A stretch of DNA of 64,000 bases from contig OZ038434.1 of the NCBI GenBank assembly GCA_964036275.1, positions 9,381,060 through 9,445,059 of the forward strand. Reading direction: 5' to 3'. Below, piece after piece: positions 12,476-25,260 of the stretch. Under the pieces are notes generated by a model that was not told the DNA's origin, made no database searches, and saw only the letters and a program-made list of their open reading frames with translations. Made by a program: the position numbers and the translations under genes. Numbering within the stretch: position 1 is the stretch's first letter; each line of letters opens with the position of its first letter. The stretch comes from Litoditis marina. Taxonomy: Eukaryota > Nematoda > Chromadorea > Rhabditida > Rhabditidae.

Positions 12476-14807
12476 TTAGGGGGTGAAACTACCAACTGGG
12501 GTGGGCAAACTACAAACACAGCAGAACTCCTCTGAACGTCCTCTGAACGTCACCGGGAATCGTACTCATCTACATCCTGGCCCTACACTTCTTGCTGAAA
12601 AAAAAAACATATGCTTCACCATATTTCAGAAATCAACCCAATTTTGTTCTGTTCCACGATTTCTCCTCAAGCAAAAATTTTCTCTGTTGTCAACAGCATT
12701 TGAAAAATACGGTTTTTTTCAATGTTTGTTAAACTTGGAAACTTCAGGAGGGGAGTAACAAGGCCCACAACATAGACGTACTCGCCGCTGATGTTGGTGT
12801 TCGCAAGAGAAGAAAGACTAGCGAAGACGCAGATACCGTGCGCTGTCAGGTGAGCCGATTTCTGAGTCACGTCTCACGTCAAAAGTTCAGGAGTTTTTCT
12901 GTTTCAATAGGAATTGCTGTTTTCAAACGACTTCTAGATCTTGTCTTTTTTACACGAAGGCATGATTTCTACCAGGAATAAAGAAAGTTAGTACATATGA
13001 GACGTGTTCTAGGCACTTCTAGGCTCATTTTGATTCCAGAGATTGGGAAAAAATTGTGCATTTGAATATGAACCGGGACATCTTTCATTTCAGTTTTGTA
13101 TGAAGTGTATATCTCGAACTGGAAAGATTTCCAATCAATTGGCACATCTGACACGTCATGCTAAACTACACGCTTCGAAGAAACAGTACAGGTTCGTCAG
13201 TAGATGTTCAGCTCTCAATTATTATTCAAAACGGTTGAGTGGGTGGTCCTGACAGTTAGGTTTAGTTTGGTAGTAACTCAAATAGTAATAATTGGTTTCG
13301 CTCTAGGATTACTAAAAATGACTAATTTGGGTATTTTAGTTTTTAATTCTTACCAACAGCTTGTACTGCGTTTTCATTTCAGTTGTGGATTGTGTGGTGC
13401 GCAGTATTCTCGCAGATACCTGACCGCAGCTCATATGAAGGAAATGCATCAAGAAGAGGGAGAAGTCATGAATCATGCGTAAGTTCGTTATTTCTTGAAG
13501 ATGCATCATCGTGGAGTTTTATGGTACTTTTGATGGTCCATTGTAACCTATTAGTCATTTGTAGTTTGATCCCTCAGGATTCACAGTTACGTAACACTAC
13601 AAAAGGTGGCGGTAATATGGAGGTAATCAGAATGCTTGTGAACGAACCCTAAGATTTGTGACGTTCCTTAAGGCTGCGTTCACACTTCGCGCCTCCAACT
13701 CGAGCCGCTGCATCTGGATGCAGCGGCCAAAAATAGCAAAGGCTGCATTTCGGTCAAAAGCCGCTGCATCCGGATCTGAAAGCTGAAAGCCGCTGCTTCT
13801 TGCTGTCGAGAAGTATGAACCTACTTGGAATCAAACCCCATCTTTGTTGTTATTTTCGGTTCAGTCCGTGAAACTATTTTTAATCATTGATAGTTTGCTT
13901 TGAGTGAACGTAGGTGATGACGTCGAAAACGACGTCAAATTCTGACTATATTGAGTGAACGTAGGTGATGACGTCGAAAACGACGTCAATTTCTGACTAT
14001 ATTGAGTGAACTTTGTTATGCCTCCATTCTCTGTTCTCTGGTGAAATTTATGAGGCTAAAATAAGCTAAATCTAGGGAATTATAGGTAATCAATAGGCTA
14101 CGAGCCTATTTTAGCTAATTTCAGTCTAGAAAAGTTGAAACACCTAGAATGAAACAGCTCACTGATGATATTGTTCCAAACACCTGACAGAACCTTATTA
14201 AAAATGCACAATGGGAACAGAACAACAAATAAACTCAAGTTACAAAGAAAATGCAAGCACGGAAGTGGCCGCTGCCTTTGATTGCAAGCAAAGGCAGCGG
14301 CTTCTTGAGTTGGATGCAAAAATATCCCAAACCGGCGGCAAAAGTGAGCGGCCGCTGCAAAATAAGTATGAACCTCCTAAATGCACCTGGGTGCACGAGC
14401 CGCCGCACCTGGATGCGGTGGCTCAATCGATAATCATGTTTTTAGCAGGCGAGCCCCCAGGTTGCGAGGCCGCTGCATCTGGGTGCACGTAGTGTGAACG
14501 CAGCCTTACTCCTACTAGCTGTGAATAGACTTGCTGTTTCAGATCAAAAACTCCACATTTTAACCTTTGAAACTCGATGTTCCCAGAAAGCGAAAACTTG
14601 ACATGGAATTTAGCTAACCACCGTGATAGTGAGGTTTTGTTAAAAATTTTAAAAATCAATTGTGTTTGTTGCAGGGTGGAAATGAAGGAGGAGTACACTG
14701 CCCTGCTCGAGGCCTGTTTCCCTGGTGCCCTCGCTGCTCGTCACGGAATGCACAGCGAAGGCTATGAGTTCGATGAGACCGCACTGTTTGAGAGAGAAGA
14801 TGAGTAA
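9844..14807 (+). CDS. C2H2 zinc-finger protein, two fingers
   Basis: Predicted nuclear DNA-binding protein. Exons: 9844-9951, 10845-10955, 11197-11289, 11714-11842, 12308-12418, 12748-12849, 13094-13191, 13383-13478, 14675-14807 (TAA). They give 981 nt in one consistent frame; the first six are all multiples of three. Exon 1 carries CPSC (ERLEDVCPSCDK), like the CPKC motif of the upstream homeobox gene. The middle is Ser-rich and acidic, with a basic RKRRK cluster in exon 6 that could be a nuclear signal. Finger 1 is CMKC-x12-HLTRH and finger 2 is CGLC-x12-HMKEMH, each split by introns. The acidic tail ends FEREDE. The frame is closed by TAG just upstream of 9844, so the initiating exon is elsewhere and unresolved. 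Introns hold a SINE-like repeat, a TAA microsatellite and an 836-bp MITE. I do not recognise the specific family member. Confidence 0.82.
10108..10320 (+). repeat. tRNA-derived SINE-like repeat, copy 1
   Basis: About 210 bp shared with 19175-19385. It contains an A-box-like TAGCGAAGTGAGTAGCGC and a B-box-like GGTTCGGTTCC, spaced as in a tRNA gene. There is no matching acceptor stem, so it is not a functional tRNA. It lies in intron 1 of the zinc-finger gene, same strand. Confidence 0.75.
12438..12475. repeat. (TAA)n microsatellite
   Basis: About twelve uninterrupted TAA units immediately after the 5' splice site at 12419 of the zinc-finger gene. The Ile-rich or Asn-rich short frames on both strands here are products of this repeat. 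Confidence 0.95.
13671..14506. mobile_element. 836-bp MITE with 16-bp terminal inverted repeats and TA duplication
   Basis: Left end AGGCTGCGTTCACACT (13671-13686) is exactly inverted at the right end (14491-14506). The element is bordered by TA on both sides (13669-13670 and 14507-14508), as in Tc1/mariner-type insertion. The interior has no transposase frame. It has many GCCGCTGCA-type subrepeats and a tandem duplication around 13905-14000 containing GATGACGTCGAAAACGACGT. It sits in the last intron of the zinc-finger gene. Confidence 0.88.
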
Positions 14808-17051
14808 TCGATACGTATTGAAACAATGAGGAAAAATGATTATTCATGATTCTTTGCATCGATGCCAGAGAATACGGATGATAGATGTTTATTAATATCG
14901 AAACTTTCTTCATTTTGTTTCCATCTCGGCGGTCATCAGTTAGGTATGAATAATGAGTTCTCGTTAGTTATTTCATTTATTCTGAAAATATTGGTAGCTG
15001 AAATATAAATGTTGGTAAACAAGGTTTTTTGAAAAGTAAATTTTGACGCTCAACTATTCAGTCCGAAAATTTACCGGTATGTCATTTCATCAAGTTTTGG
15101 TTTATGACGAACAGTTGTGTTTTTCTTATTGTTTAGAAATTTTCGTGGGTAGTGTTGATCGTTAGAACTAGCAAGGTTCATTATGTTACATTAATTAAAA
15201 ATTCCGTTTACGTTTACGTTCGTATCCTGTGTTCAGGTATAGTTGGTATATTCAGGTATAGTAACTAGTAAATTACTCTGACGCTATGTTCTTCGGGTTA
15301 TAGTTGACAGTTGTTTTGTTCTTGTGAATCAGATTAAGAAGTGTTGTTATTGGTCGTATTTGTCAGAAATTTAGTTAAAAATGAATGTTGTGTTTTCCTT
15401 CTTTCTTTTTCTTCTCAAGAAAACTGGAAATTATATGAAAAGTATGCTAATAATAGGTTCATTTCAAGAGCTGCCGCAATTCTCCTAAGTAATTGTGTCG
15501 TAACATCTATGACGTTAATTTAGTTATTAAAGTAGTTTGTAAAATAACAATCACGTATTCAAAAACCTCAGTCGAACTAAAAGTCCGTCCACCTCTGGTT
15601 CTATTGGTCAGTTCGTGAGGAGAAAGGGAACGTATGCAAATATTCGGGTCTTCCAATTCCGCTCCATACAACTGGTTACCAGAAACCAACACCACATTCA
15701 AGCTGATCCTGTTCAAATGGAACGCTTTCGAACAGCCTTTTTCTATCCCCCATTCAAAAAATGCATGTTTTCTGTGGGAATCGTTATTTTATTCATATGA
15801 ATAGGGGATAGTAGTCGTCGATAGTTTAAGTTACTCTGAGTTCCTAACCTTTTGGTTACCTTTTTATTTTCTCATTTGAATGTTTTGCCTGTTTTCACCG
15901 TCGGATAGGGTTGAAGAATGTAGTTTTATTAATATAATATAAGAAGTTAGCTAAAGGTTTTTCTCAGTTGTAGTAGCTGTCCCAAGGCGACCTGGAGATC
16001 CAAATTCGACACGTGAAACTCGAAAAGTCTCAAAAAAGTTTGACCTGAACTCTGTTATAAGTACTTTTCGCATTGGTGCGAAATTGGGACGCGGTGGATT
16101 AGAACTAGATCTGGCAATCTCACCTTTTGTGTGAAGTTTTAGAAATTAATCCGTTCACGAAGACTTATTCTCACTATGGCTCATTCAGAACCCAGAACAG
16201 AACTGAATCTTCAACTTATGATTATAAGGACCAAGCTTTTCTGTTGTAGTGTAGTTGTGTAGTTTGAAAACGATAAGTACTTTAAATGTTCATAATTTTG
16301 CAAAAAGTGTGTATGTTTTCAACCTGTGTTTCCGGTGAGTGTGTATAAAATGTTCTGTAATAATGAAAAATGAGCATTGTTAAGAGGTTTTTGTTTGGTA
16401 TGAGGTTGTAATGACATAAATAGTGGCAACTTATATGAGAACCCCACTTACCTGTAACGCCACAAAAACAACACTGCAGACGCAAGAACTGTTTTTCAGT
16501 CATGTTTACCCACAATCTCATATTCCTACTTTTTCATTGGCACATTAGTTGTATAATGCGTTTCGCTAGTTGTCTAGTGACCTCTTGACTATTCAGCCTC
16601 ACACACGCCCTACTCATAACAACACGCATCGTTTCCTCTTTCCAACTTTCTACCCCTGCAGTTATATACCATCCACTGAAACACCGCGGTGTACGTCTTT
16701 CAGTAAAAATTTTGTTTTTTCAACGATAACACTGTCTGAGGTTGGGTTCAATTTTCCGAAGGCATACTGTACTGTGTGTTACAAGCGTCTCTCTTCACAC
16801 GTTTTCTGTAGTCAGGGTTGTAAAAGAACCTTAGTTATAATTTGTAAATATTGATATAATGTTTTTTTTTTATTTCTCAAAAACATTCCTCACTGGATTT
16901 TGCCTTTAACTCTCTCGGTAATTTTGAAGTGAGCGAATTTTTTCTGTCCATTTGAGAAACAAATTGGAAATGTACTAAAACGATTTTTTTAGTATTCGGA
17001 AATAGCGAGAAGTAAATTATCCCGAGACAATATACCATTTTCAAGATTGAA
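14808..17051. other. Intergenic spacer
   Basis: 3' flank of the zinc-finger gene and 5' flank of the MAM-domain gene. Short open frames occur on both strands, but none shows splice-phased coding character. No RNA gene or transposon was recognised. Confidence 0.5.
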
Positions 17052-20000
17052 ATGATTTCGATTTTCCCATATATATTGATAGTTTGCTTCATTCTACAAA
17101 TAACAGGTGGGTACTATTAACAAATATATAATACAACTGAAATATAAAAAGCTGATTCGTAATAAGTGGGACTCACAGCGGTGGATTTTTTCCTCTTCGT
17201 TTCGAATAATAGTTCGTTTGCAAGGAAGTAATCATAACCAGGAAGATACTGTTTAAAACGAAAACATATCCCGAGGCGGAAGTTGAAATCACAAATTTCA
17301 GCGCTAAAACGAAGATTGTTTTCCAGATTCATGTACCCCATTCTCGAAAGAGATGCTGGGCGGCACCCTTCCCATGATAGGAGTCCCCTCCTCCCCAGAA
17401 GGCTTTATGGCCAAGGCCAGGGGACAGAGCACACATTTGGGGAATGCGGCGAATCTAGGTAGGCTTCTGGTGCGCTAGTGGTATAACCAATATCTGGTAA
17501 GACTGTTTTTCTTAAAGCTTTGAGTTTCAAGTCTTATTCGTCACATCACAATGTTATATTGTGGTGGCCATTCCGTTGAAGGCATAATCAGGTAGAAACT
17601 TTGTATAGTAAAATTTAAGCTAAAAACCGGAATTCGGAAATTTTGTATTTGTAGTTTTCCGCCCGTAATCCGACCGTTCGTATCCACACCTGTATATTTG
17701 TGAAAAAAAAAGAGAAAACGTGTTCAATTGTACGAATTTGTTTGAATCCTAACGCCGACAAAAACATATGCACGAGTAACCTAGTTACCTAAAACACAAC
17801 AGATATCTAAATTTAAGAAAAAAATGGGGAAAAACTTGAAATGAGAAATGAGTTCAGGCCTATCTACCAATCCCCCGGTGCGATCGGTTGAGGAACTGAC
17901 GTGTTTCGATTTCGATCAGAATTGCAAATGGAGGAATATGGAAGGACTGTTCATTGATGAACTAGATTGGTTCCAGGTATTGAAAATAGCAAAATCATTT
18001 TTTTATTTTGAAATTGCAAAGAAACTGTACTTCTCCATGTTAGTTGGAGTTCTTGAAAAAATGTGATGAAATAAAGAGAAAGTGAACATGGAAACAATAA
18101 ACATTTTTGCGAAAACCCACAAAAGCATCACTAACTTCTCTTTGATATAAGTATAACTTTTTTAGGGATCGGGTGTTTTGGATCAGGGTCGTCTACAAGT
18201 CGCCACTGGTACCAGTGTTTATCCAGGTAACATTTTATTCGTTTTTGAATCGAATTTAACAGTTTTTTTGCTTTCGCCAAAATTCAGTAATTAAACTAGA
18301 TTTCCTACTGTTTTTTTGAACCGTTTGTCATAGGAACGAGAGAAGTACACAGATTCAATAGTCTCACAGAAAAACACGAATATGAACGTGTTTCAAGCCG
18401 TCCTTTAAATAGGATACCATTATTGGGAACTTCGAATACGATTCAATCAATTTCCTCATTTTTGAAGCATAAGATCTCGAAGAGTCCTGAGACAAGTATA
18501 TGTTCTGGTTATTTGCCTTTTCATGAACTTTCAGACGGAATGTACGCCATCGTGGCTACAGATACCCTGCAACTGGCCACCACCAAGGCTGTCTTGGTCA
18601 GCGATACGGTCGAGTGTCAGAGAGGAGCCGGCGTACTACGATTTATGTGAGTGAAGTTGATAGGATGAGTTCACCCAGGTGATATTTCAGTTGTTCTCGA
18701 ATCGAAGTCACTTTTTTCTCCAGCGCAAGCCACTACGGCGTATGTTGCCATCATCCCACTGTAGTTGTAGTTTGATCCCGTTTATTTTCGGCTGTAGAAT
18801 AGATTCGTGAATGACAGCTTATATATAGATCAAACTACAATCTACAACTAAAGGTTTGGCGACATTTTGTACTCGATTGACTGTTTTCACATCTTAGGTG
18901 TGAAGGCACTATAAAGCACTATACTTGAACTTAACTTTGACTTGCAGGTACTGGACATCGCCAGAAGTTCATCTGAAAGTGTGTACGAAGTCCTCCTCTC
19001 AAACTTATCCAGACTTCAGTTACTGTAGTCCTATTGTGGATGGCAGAGATCCCGGCCCAGCCGTAGTTTCCATTCCTGATCAAAGTACAAACTCTTTTCA
19101 GGTATAAGTTGGATCTCACAGTGAATTTACAACTTTGTTCCAGTAAAGTAGGATTTTGATCTCAGCACATGATCTATAGTCGTCGCCAACGGTAAGGCGG
19201 GAGGGTACTGTATATCTCACTTTCCGCTGTGTACGGACAGATTTCTTCGATGCCAAAGCTTGCCGATGATGTGCTCTAATAGCGCAGTGGCTAGCGCCCT
19301 GCTACCAAAGTTTTGCTCGCAGGTTCGATTCCGGCGATGGACAGAAATGTATAAATTTGACACTCACTATATAACTCATTATATATGGAATTGTTTGTTG
19401 TATTGGTGCCACTTTTCCGTTTCGAAGTTAAACTTTATAAAGTTCATCGCTGCATTTCAGTTATACATAATTGCGGACAATTTCGTGTTCCAAGCCGTCA
19501 ACCTCCAAGGAGGATTCGCTATTATTGACAACCTCGAATACGATGCCGAGATGTGCGCCAGTTCAATGTTTGTGAGTAGATCTACTGTTACTCGTCTGAA
19601 AAACTCAAAATGCGTAAACACGAAATGAATAGTAAAAAACAAATTAGTAATAGATTGCCGAATCCAGGATTATGACTTATTGTATCTTCCTCTTATTTAA
19701 TGCGTGTGAAGTCATAGCTGAAACGTAAATTTGAAGCCGACGGGTTTCAACCGGTTCACGTTCTGAGTATGAATTCTGTGAACAGATTCATACTGTTGAA
19801 ATTTGTTAGAATCACATCATAATTGGTTTCAGCAGAACGAGATCGAGACCTTCTCTGGTTCTGCTGCCACCCCGTCCTCACTCTATCCTACCCTGGGAGT
19901 TCGCCCGATGGGACCCGATGAGCCCACTGAGAAACCGTTCATGTTCCTATCACCCAAGGTAAACAATGGGGTTGTTCAAGTCAAACTTGGAACTCGAAAA

Positions 20001-23000
20001 TTTGATTGTCGCCTAAACTCGATAGTTCGACGGCTCAAAATTTTTAATTTTCCGAAACTCGATAACTCGAAAACTCGGAGTTTAGAACTAATTCATGCAT
20101 TATTTACTTATTATCCAAAACTTGTCATGAACAGACTCTCAAGTTGAAGGGAATACAGAATACACACAGTTTTTCTATTCAATAGAAGATCATACTTTGT
20201 TTTTTCATTGATACATCAGTCACTATCATCAAACTCAACAGAACATTTATAAAATAAACATTTAGAGAACAGGACAGCTCTCTATAACAAATAAACTTGC
20301 GTATAACTAAGAAAACAAAAAAAAAGGTTTTGTTTAGGCCATAGGGCGGCGGCGTAGTGACCATTTACTGGAGGATTACCTAAATTTACAGATAACGCGT
20401 CGTGGTCCGCTCCCTGACACCGTGCGGGCATCTCCATCCGATCCGCAACCGGCCACCACCCGCCAGCACATGGAGGGCGTCAATTCAGTGAAGACATCCC
20501 CGGATGAGGCTGTTCGAAGACTCGAGTCCCAGCTGGCCGAAATGAGAGCCCACTCGAGCGTTCTGAAAGAGGTAGCTGTTACTATATGCAAAACATTTTG
20601 AGAAAACAAAACATTGGTTTTTCAGCTTTATAATACACAATCAGAATATTTAAATTGAGACTGGGTGACTACAATCGGGTCAGGCGGTGACTCAATAGTT
20701 TGAACCATGACCTTTTTCGACGTACCTCTACGACGTTCTATTTTAAAAAAATTTCCAGGGCAGTTACCACTCGCCCGCGACCAGCCATCAAAATGCACTA
20801 ACTAACCCGGAACATGGCGGAAGACAAACGTCATTTTTCCATCGAAATAAAGCCAACAACGACCTACTGAACGCAGATGTTGACGGGGTGCTGGCAGCTT
20901 GCGAAGCGTTGACCTGCTCGTTCAATCTGTCCCAACCATGTGTACAGTGAGTTCTTTTGTTTGAGTATCAGTAGTTCACACAATCTGTCACAACCAGTCG
21001 ATATTTTGACCTAACAAAGTGAATAATTTATGAAACGGAGGAATAATTTAGAGAATTCGGAGTACATAGTACTTTTTTGGGCTCACGTTTTAGATTTCCA
21101 TCACCAAAAATAAATGTGACATACGTATCAAAAGTAATAGCTTTACTCTAAAGGTTGAATACTAAAGTAGAGCGGATAACTTAAAAAGTAGAGCGAAAAG
21201 TTATTGTTTCAGATTTGCCGAATCATCATCGTGGATGGTGTCCTCCAAACCGGTTGGTAACCCGTTGACCGGTATTCGGGGTGACGCGTCAGAACTACCG
21301 TTCCGGAGAGGTACATTTTGATGGGCATGATTCACGAACAATCTTGCTATTTTGAACGAAACTAAGAAGAAACTGCCCAATTCTGCTTATTCTCACGAAG
21401 AACTATAAAAATATATAAATATAATTCTGCATTGCAGTTTGCGGAACTCCACAAAACACAACCAATTACAACTAATAGCTTTGATGTTTTTGTTAAATGA
21501 ATGAATAAAAACCTATCTTCAGTTTAAATTTGACCATAGTTTTCTTTTAGTTCAAACTTTACTTCATTTCTCCCAGACGGCTCGTTCTCCTACGTGGCTG
21601 GTCCCCGTCCGTTCGCCCGCTTCACAACGGCGCCCTTCTATTTGGATCGAGACGCACTTTTCGTATTCTCTTACCACAAGGTTTTTTTACCACACTCATT
21701 CAGAGAAGGAGAAAATCCGAATTGTATTTCGATCCTTGAACACAACACAACTTCCAAGTGATACACTAAGAATAATAGTCAAAATATGTTTCCCAAACCT
21801 TTCTCACGCCAACACGCAACCCTCTAGTTGAAATAACAAATGATATCGAAACAATTTGCGTTTCAACTTTTGGCAGTCGAAGTACGATGGTTTAAACGTG
21901 CAGGTCTATTTCAAATTCTTGCTCAACGGCTACCGTTCTCGGTAAACGTGAATTTTCCTATCATTAGTAACATATTGAACATGTGAAATTTATCATGAAA
22001 GGTTCTCGGTTTTCTACCTCTCACCGTTTGAATACAAAATCCACCAATAGTAACATTTGGAAAAAATAAAAAGACCGATGTTCTTATTTGCCATCTCAAT
22101 TGTTCATTCTTCGCTCACAGGTCGACAGGAGTTCCAATTTCCGGTTGTACGCCAAGAGAAACGACAGCTCCGAGGAGACCATAATGTTCGAGGTAAGCAA
22201 AAATTAACCCTTCCAATGGCTCCCTTGTATATTGTAACGCTCACTCGAGAACTAATGGTGACTTTCGAAGTTTCGACATTCCATTGGGAACCACAATTGG
22301 AAACCACAGTTTTAAATAACTAGCCGAATGCAAGTGAAAATTGACCAGCTTGAATCGAGTTATTGCATGAGGGCTAATATTTTGTTTGTGGAAATGCTCA
22401 ACTTATGTCTTCGCGGTGAACATCTTGAAAAGCGCATCAGGAGGTATCATACACTGTATGACGTCATCGGCCTCATTTCATGAAAGATAACTATGATTTG
22501 TCCTTACAGGCTCCTCGGGTAAACAAAGATTCGCGAAGATGGTTCAGAGAGGGACGCGACCTACCAAAGGGTCAATATGACTATGTAAGTTTATGTGGTC
22601 CACTTCAAAGAAGGACGGGGAAGCAATAAGTTTCATGTAGTATGTCAATAATCAAAGTTTAAAATTGAGAAGCTACTGCGAACTAATCGGGGCCATTTTC
22701 TTAATGGTAGTGTATAATGTGTTTCAACGCTTGATAGTGCAACCTTGTAAGCAGACTTGAGTGGCTGGCTTCTTGACATCGTTCTTGGTTTTGGGACGAA
22801 TCATTTCATCAATTCACTATTTGTGAACGACTCTTTGCTACCTCCAAGGTGAGTTGCACTCGATCGTTTTTGTGGAAACGACCACAGATGTATCTCAATG
22901 TAACACATTTCAGCTGGTCTTCGAAGTTCGCGATCTCGACTCGAACAACTACATAGGCGTGGACGAATGGATGATTGTTGACCAGGCTCGAAGGGCATTC

Positions 23001-23009
23001 TGTTTATGA
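17052..23009 (+). CDS. Secreted protein with two MAM-like domains
   Basis: Predicted extracellular adhesion or matrix protein, 569 aa. Exons: 17052-17106, 17327-17458, 17858-17976, 18166-18226, 18535-18646, 18948-19101, 19461-19571, 19833-19958, 20392-20571, 20759-20946, 21213-21310, 21577-21680, 21877-21903, 22121-22192, 22510-22584, 22914-23009 (TGA). The first exon encodes a signal peptide (MISIFPYILIVCFILQIT). MAM-like domain 1 (about 78-248) begins CFDFDQNCKW. MAM-like domain 2 (about 403-569) begins TCSFNLSQPC and ends NNYIGVDEWMIVD, typical of a MAM C-terminus. Between them is a Pro/Ser-rich linker with a short charged, possibly coiled stretch (RRLESQLAEMRAH). No transmembrane helix is seen after the signal. 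The 27-nt exon 13 is the least certain: its donor (GTCTAT) is weak, and an open frame continues to about 21945 but with the wrong phase. No gene name was recognised. Confidence 0.85.
18760..18855. repeat. Hairpin of the TGTAGTTTGATC family
   Basis: TGTAGTTTGATC near 18766 is inverted as GATCAAACTACA near 18829, with about 50 bp between. Both lie in an intron of the MAM gene. It is a clear example of a motif found many times in this window. Confidence 0.7.
19175..19385 (+). repeat. tRNA-derived SINE-like repeat, copy 2
   Basis: Homologous to 10108-10320. It keeps AGCGCAGTGGCTAGCGC (A-box-like) and GGTTCGATTCC (perfect B-box core), but flanking sequence does not form an acceptor stem. Shared blocks include GGGAGGGTACTGTATATCTC. 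It sits in an intron of the MAM gene, same strand as the gene. Confidence 0.78.
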
Positions 23010-24054
23010 CCTCACGAACTTCTGCAACTTATTCATTGTGATAGATTCGTAATATAAACATTCCAGTTTTTTGGAGGCGTAAATGTTTCCTATTCAGTAT
23101 GAATTGATGACCAGATTAAATGGTATAGTTTGATCAGATAGCACAGCAGATTTTTGAATTCAGCCCGAATATCACAGAGATTGAACTACAAACTCAGCGA
23201 AGCAGATCGACCTAGGCCGTACTTTTCTGCTTTCGAGAAAACCCTTTCAAAATCGAGGACATAATATATATGATAAGCCCCTGCATGGTCGCGAAACAAC
23301 AGTTACTTCTTCAGTTCCTGATGTGTTTGAAGTTTATTTGCGAACGTTGCGCTATACGACCAGACTACACCATAAACTTTGTCAAAATGTTGAAAAGCAG
23401 AATAGTTATCGAAAAAGATCTTACACTTGCAATTCAACCATGGTGCTTTGAAAAACCACAGAATGTAAAAGTACCATTTCTCTATTTGCATTTCAGGGGC
23501 TCAACAGATGTTCACCAAGTTTAGATGTGACTAGTTGAGTATTGTGCAATATGTTCTTCACTATTCCGCAGGTTTCTGAGGCCTGAGTAATGTCAATTAG
23601 TGTTCGAGTGACCTGGATTGAATCCGTTGAAAGAGACACATTATGAGGGTTACGCAACAACATGCGAGTTACTTTGTAAAGTGAAAACAGTGACTAAGTA
23701 AGAAACAAACAAGAAATGCAATAAGTTTTCTCTCAAATTTAAACGAAAATATGTATAGTTCATACAAATTCACATCCGCAGTGTAAATGTAATTCAATAT
23801 CATTTGGGACTGATATGTAGAAAGAAAATTGACAATATAAGTGTAACTACGTTTTGGTCTTATTTTCTTTATTGTGAAAGGTGGAAGAAAATGTTTGTTT
23901 GTTTGTTTCTCTCTCATGTTCTGTTCTGTTTTGTTCTGTTCTGTTGTTTCTGTTTGTTTCTATCTCTTGATTTGTGGCTGGTACTATTCTTGAGAGGCGA
24001 TTAAAAAAACACAGGTATGAACATTTGTTCGGTCAGTATCATATCAGTCCATTA
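23010..24054. other. Intergenic spacer between convergent genes
   Basis: 3' flanks of the MAM gene (+) and the Ser/Arg-rich gene (-). A TAGTTTGATC / GAACTACAAAC pair occurs at 23118-23195, and a TTTGTTC/TGTTCTG-rich stretch at 23895-23960. No gene is recognised. Confidence 0.5.
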
Positions 24055-25260
24055 CTATGCCATTTTGCGGGATTTTGTGGTGCTGTTCATCTTCAAATAC
24101 TGTCCGTTGGGCTTATGCCAACGACCAGTCTTATCGAGGAAGCAGCCTGCAAGATAGTTGTTTGAGACTAAATCAAAAGAAACAAAAATTAAACAATACA
24201 TGTAACTAACAAACGCATATTTTGTAAACGTAAAGTAATGAGAACACAGACATGGTATTGACGAATGGCGATTGTAGCAGTATTACACGAATAGATACGC
24301 ATTTGGGCTTCCTCTGAACTTCTGATTCTGCTTTCAAGCAGCTCAATTCGCATTCTTTTCCATTGTTCTAATGTTTATACCGCTTACTATTTTGTGCCAA
24401 TCAAATACGACAGACAGTTTCCAACAAACAAATCTCATCTTTAACAATAATAGCAAACAATTGATTAATTGAGCTTTCTCGTTCTCATTTCGCTTTCTGC
24501 TTTCTCAACCTTTTTCAAGCATTCTCAATTTTCTCATAAACCCGGAAAAACAGGAAATAACTCACCAGCTGGAGCAATGGATCTTCTTTGACGGGGAGAT
24601 CGGCTACGGCGGACGGAACCGCTTCTACTGCGACGAGCTGAGTTTCTCGTACTGCGACGCGGGCTTCGGTTACTGCTCCGGCTCACCGAGCGCTTCAATG
24701 ACCCATTGACAGGACGAGACGAACTGCGTCCGTTGGAGGCAAGCTTCTTGGCGGGGGCCGGCGCGTGAGAACTGAAATTTAAGATGTACGATAAAATTAT
24801 GAAAATGTTTGACTGTCCATGACGATGAAGTGGTATTCGACATTTGAGTAGTCGAACAGTTTCATGTTATAATTTACAATCTACCATTGTGATAAAGCAG
24901 TCTACTGAATCAATAGAAAAACATCTGTAAGGTAATCCATGAACGCCATTCCGGATAGATTCGATGTGAAGTGGTGAATCGTACAATCCATTAGCTCTAG
25001 CTACAACTAACTACAGCTCCCTATCTACACCTAACCCGATATACACTGCTACACAACAATCATTTTTCTTAGTTGGTGAGGTCTTTCCAGTGCTCAAACT
25101 AAAACCCAAATCACGAGTAGAGAACAACTGAAGTAGGTATCCGAAGAAGTGTATACATCTTGTTGCTGCTCGACTTGACGGTACTCCTGGAGAGAGGCAG
25201 ATCCTTGAAAGAGACCCGACGGGTGGAGCGAGAGACGGCAGAATTGGAGCGACCGGACAT
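24055..25260 (-). CDS. Small highly basic Ser/Arg-rich protein (possible sperm chromatin-type)
   Basis: Three minus-strand exons with perfect phase: 25157-25260 (ATG at 25260), 24566-24771 and 24055-24146 (TAG), giving 133 aa. The N-terminus is MSGRSNSAVSRSTRRVSFKD. The central exon is a long run of SR, RS and RR pairs with Lys and Pro (for example RRSRSGSVRRSRSPRQRR). The C-terminal exon is different in character: FLDKTGRWHKPNGQYLKM. No RNA-recognition motif or zinc finger is present, so it is not a classical SR splicing factor. Composition suggests a DNA- or RNA-binding basic protein. Nematode sperm chromatin proteins (spch family) are one candidate, offered only from composition and length. 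The open frames on the plus strand here are shadows. Confidence 0.7.

Noticed and set aside
19258..19340. Functional tRNA gene
   Set aside because: A- and B-box-like blocks are present but no acceptor stem or proper anticodon arm forms; a second copy shows it is a dispersed repeat.
23974..24165. Plus-strand 63-codon frame
   Set aside because: Overlaps the last exon of the minus-strand Ser/Arg-rich gene, whose three exons join in perfect phase.
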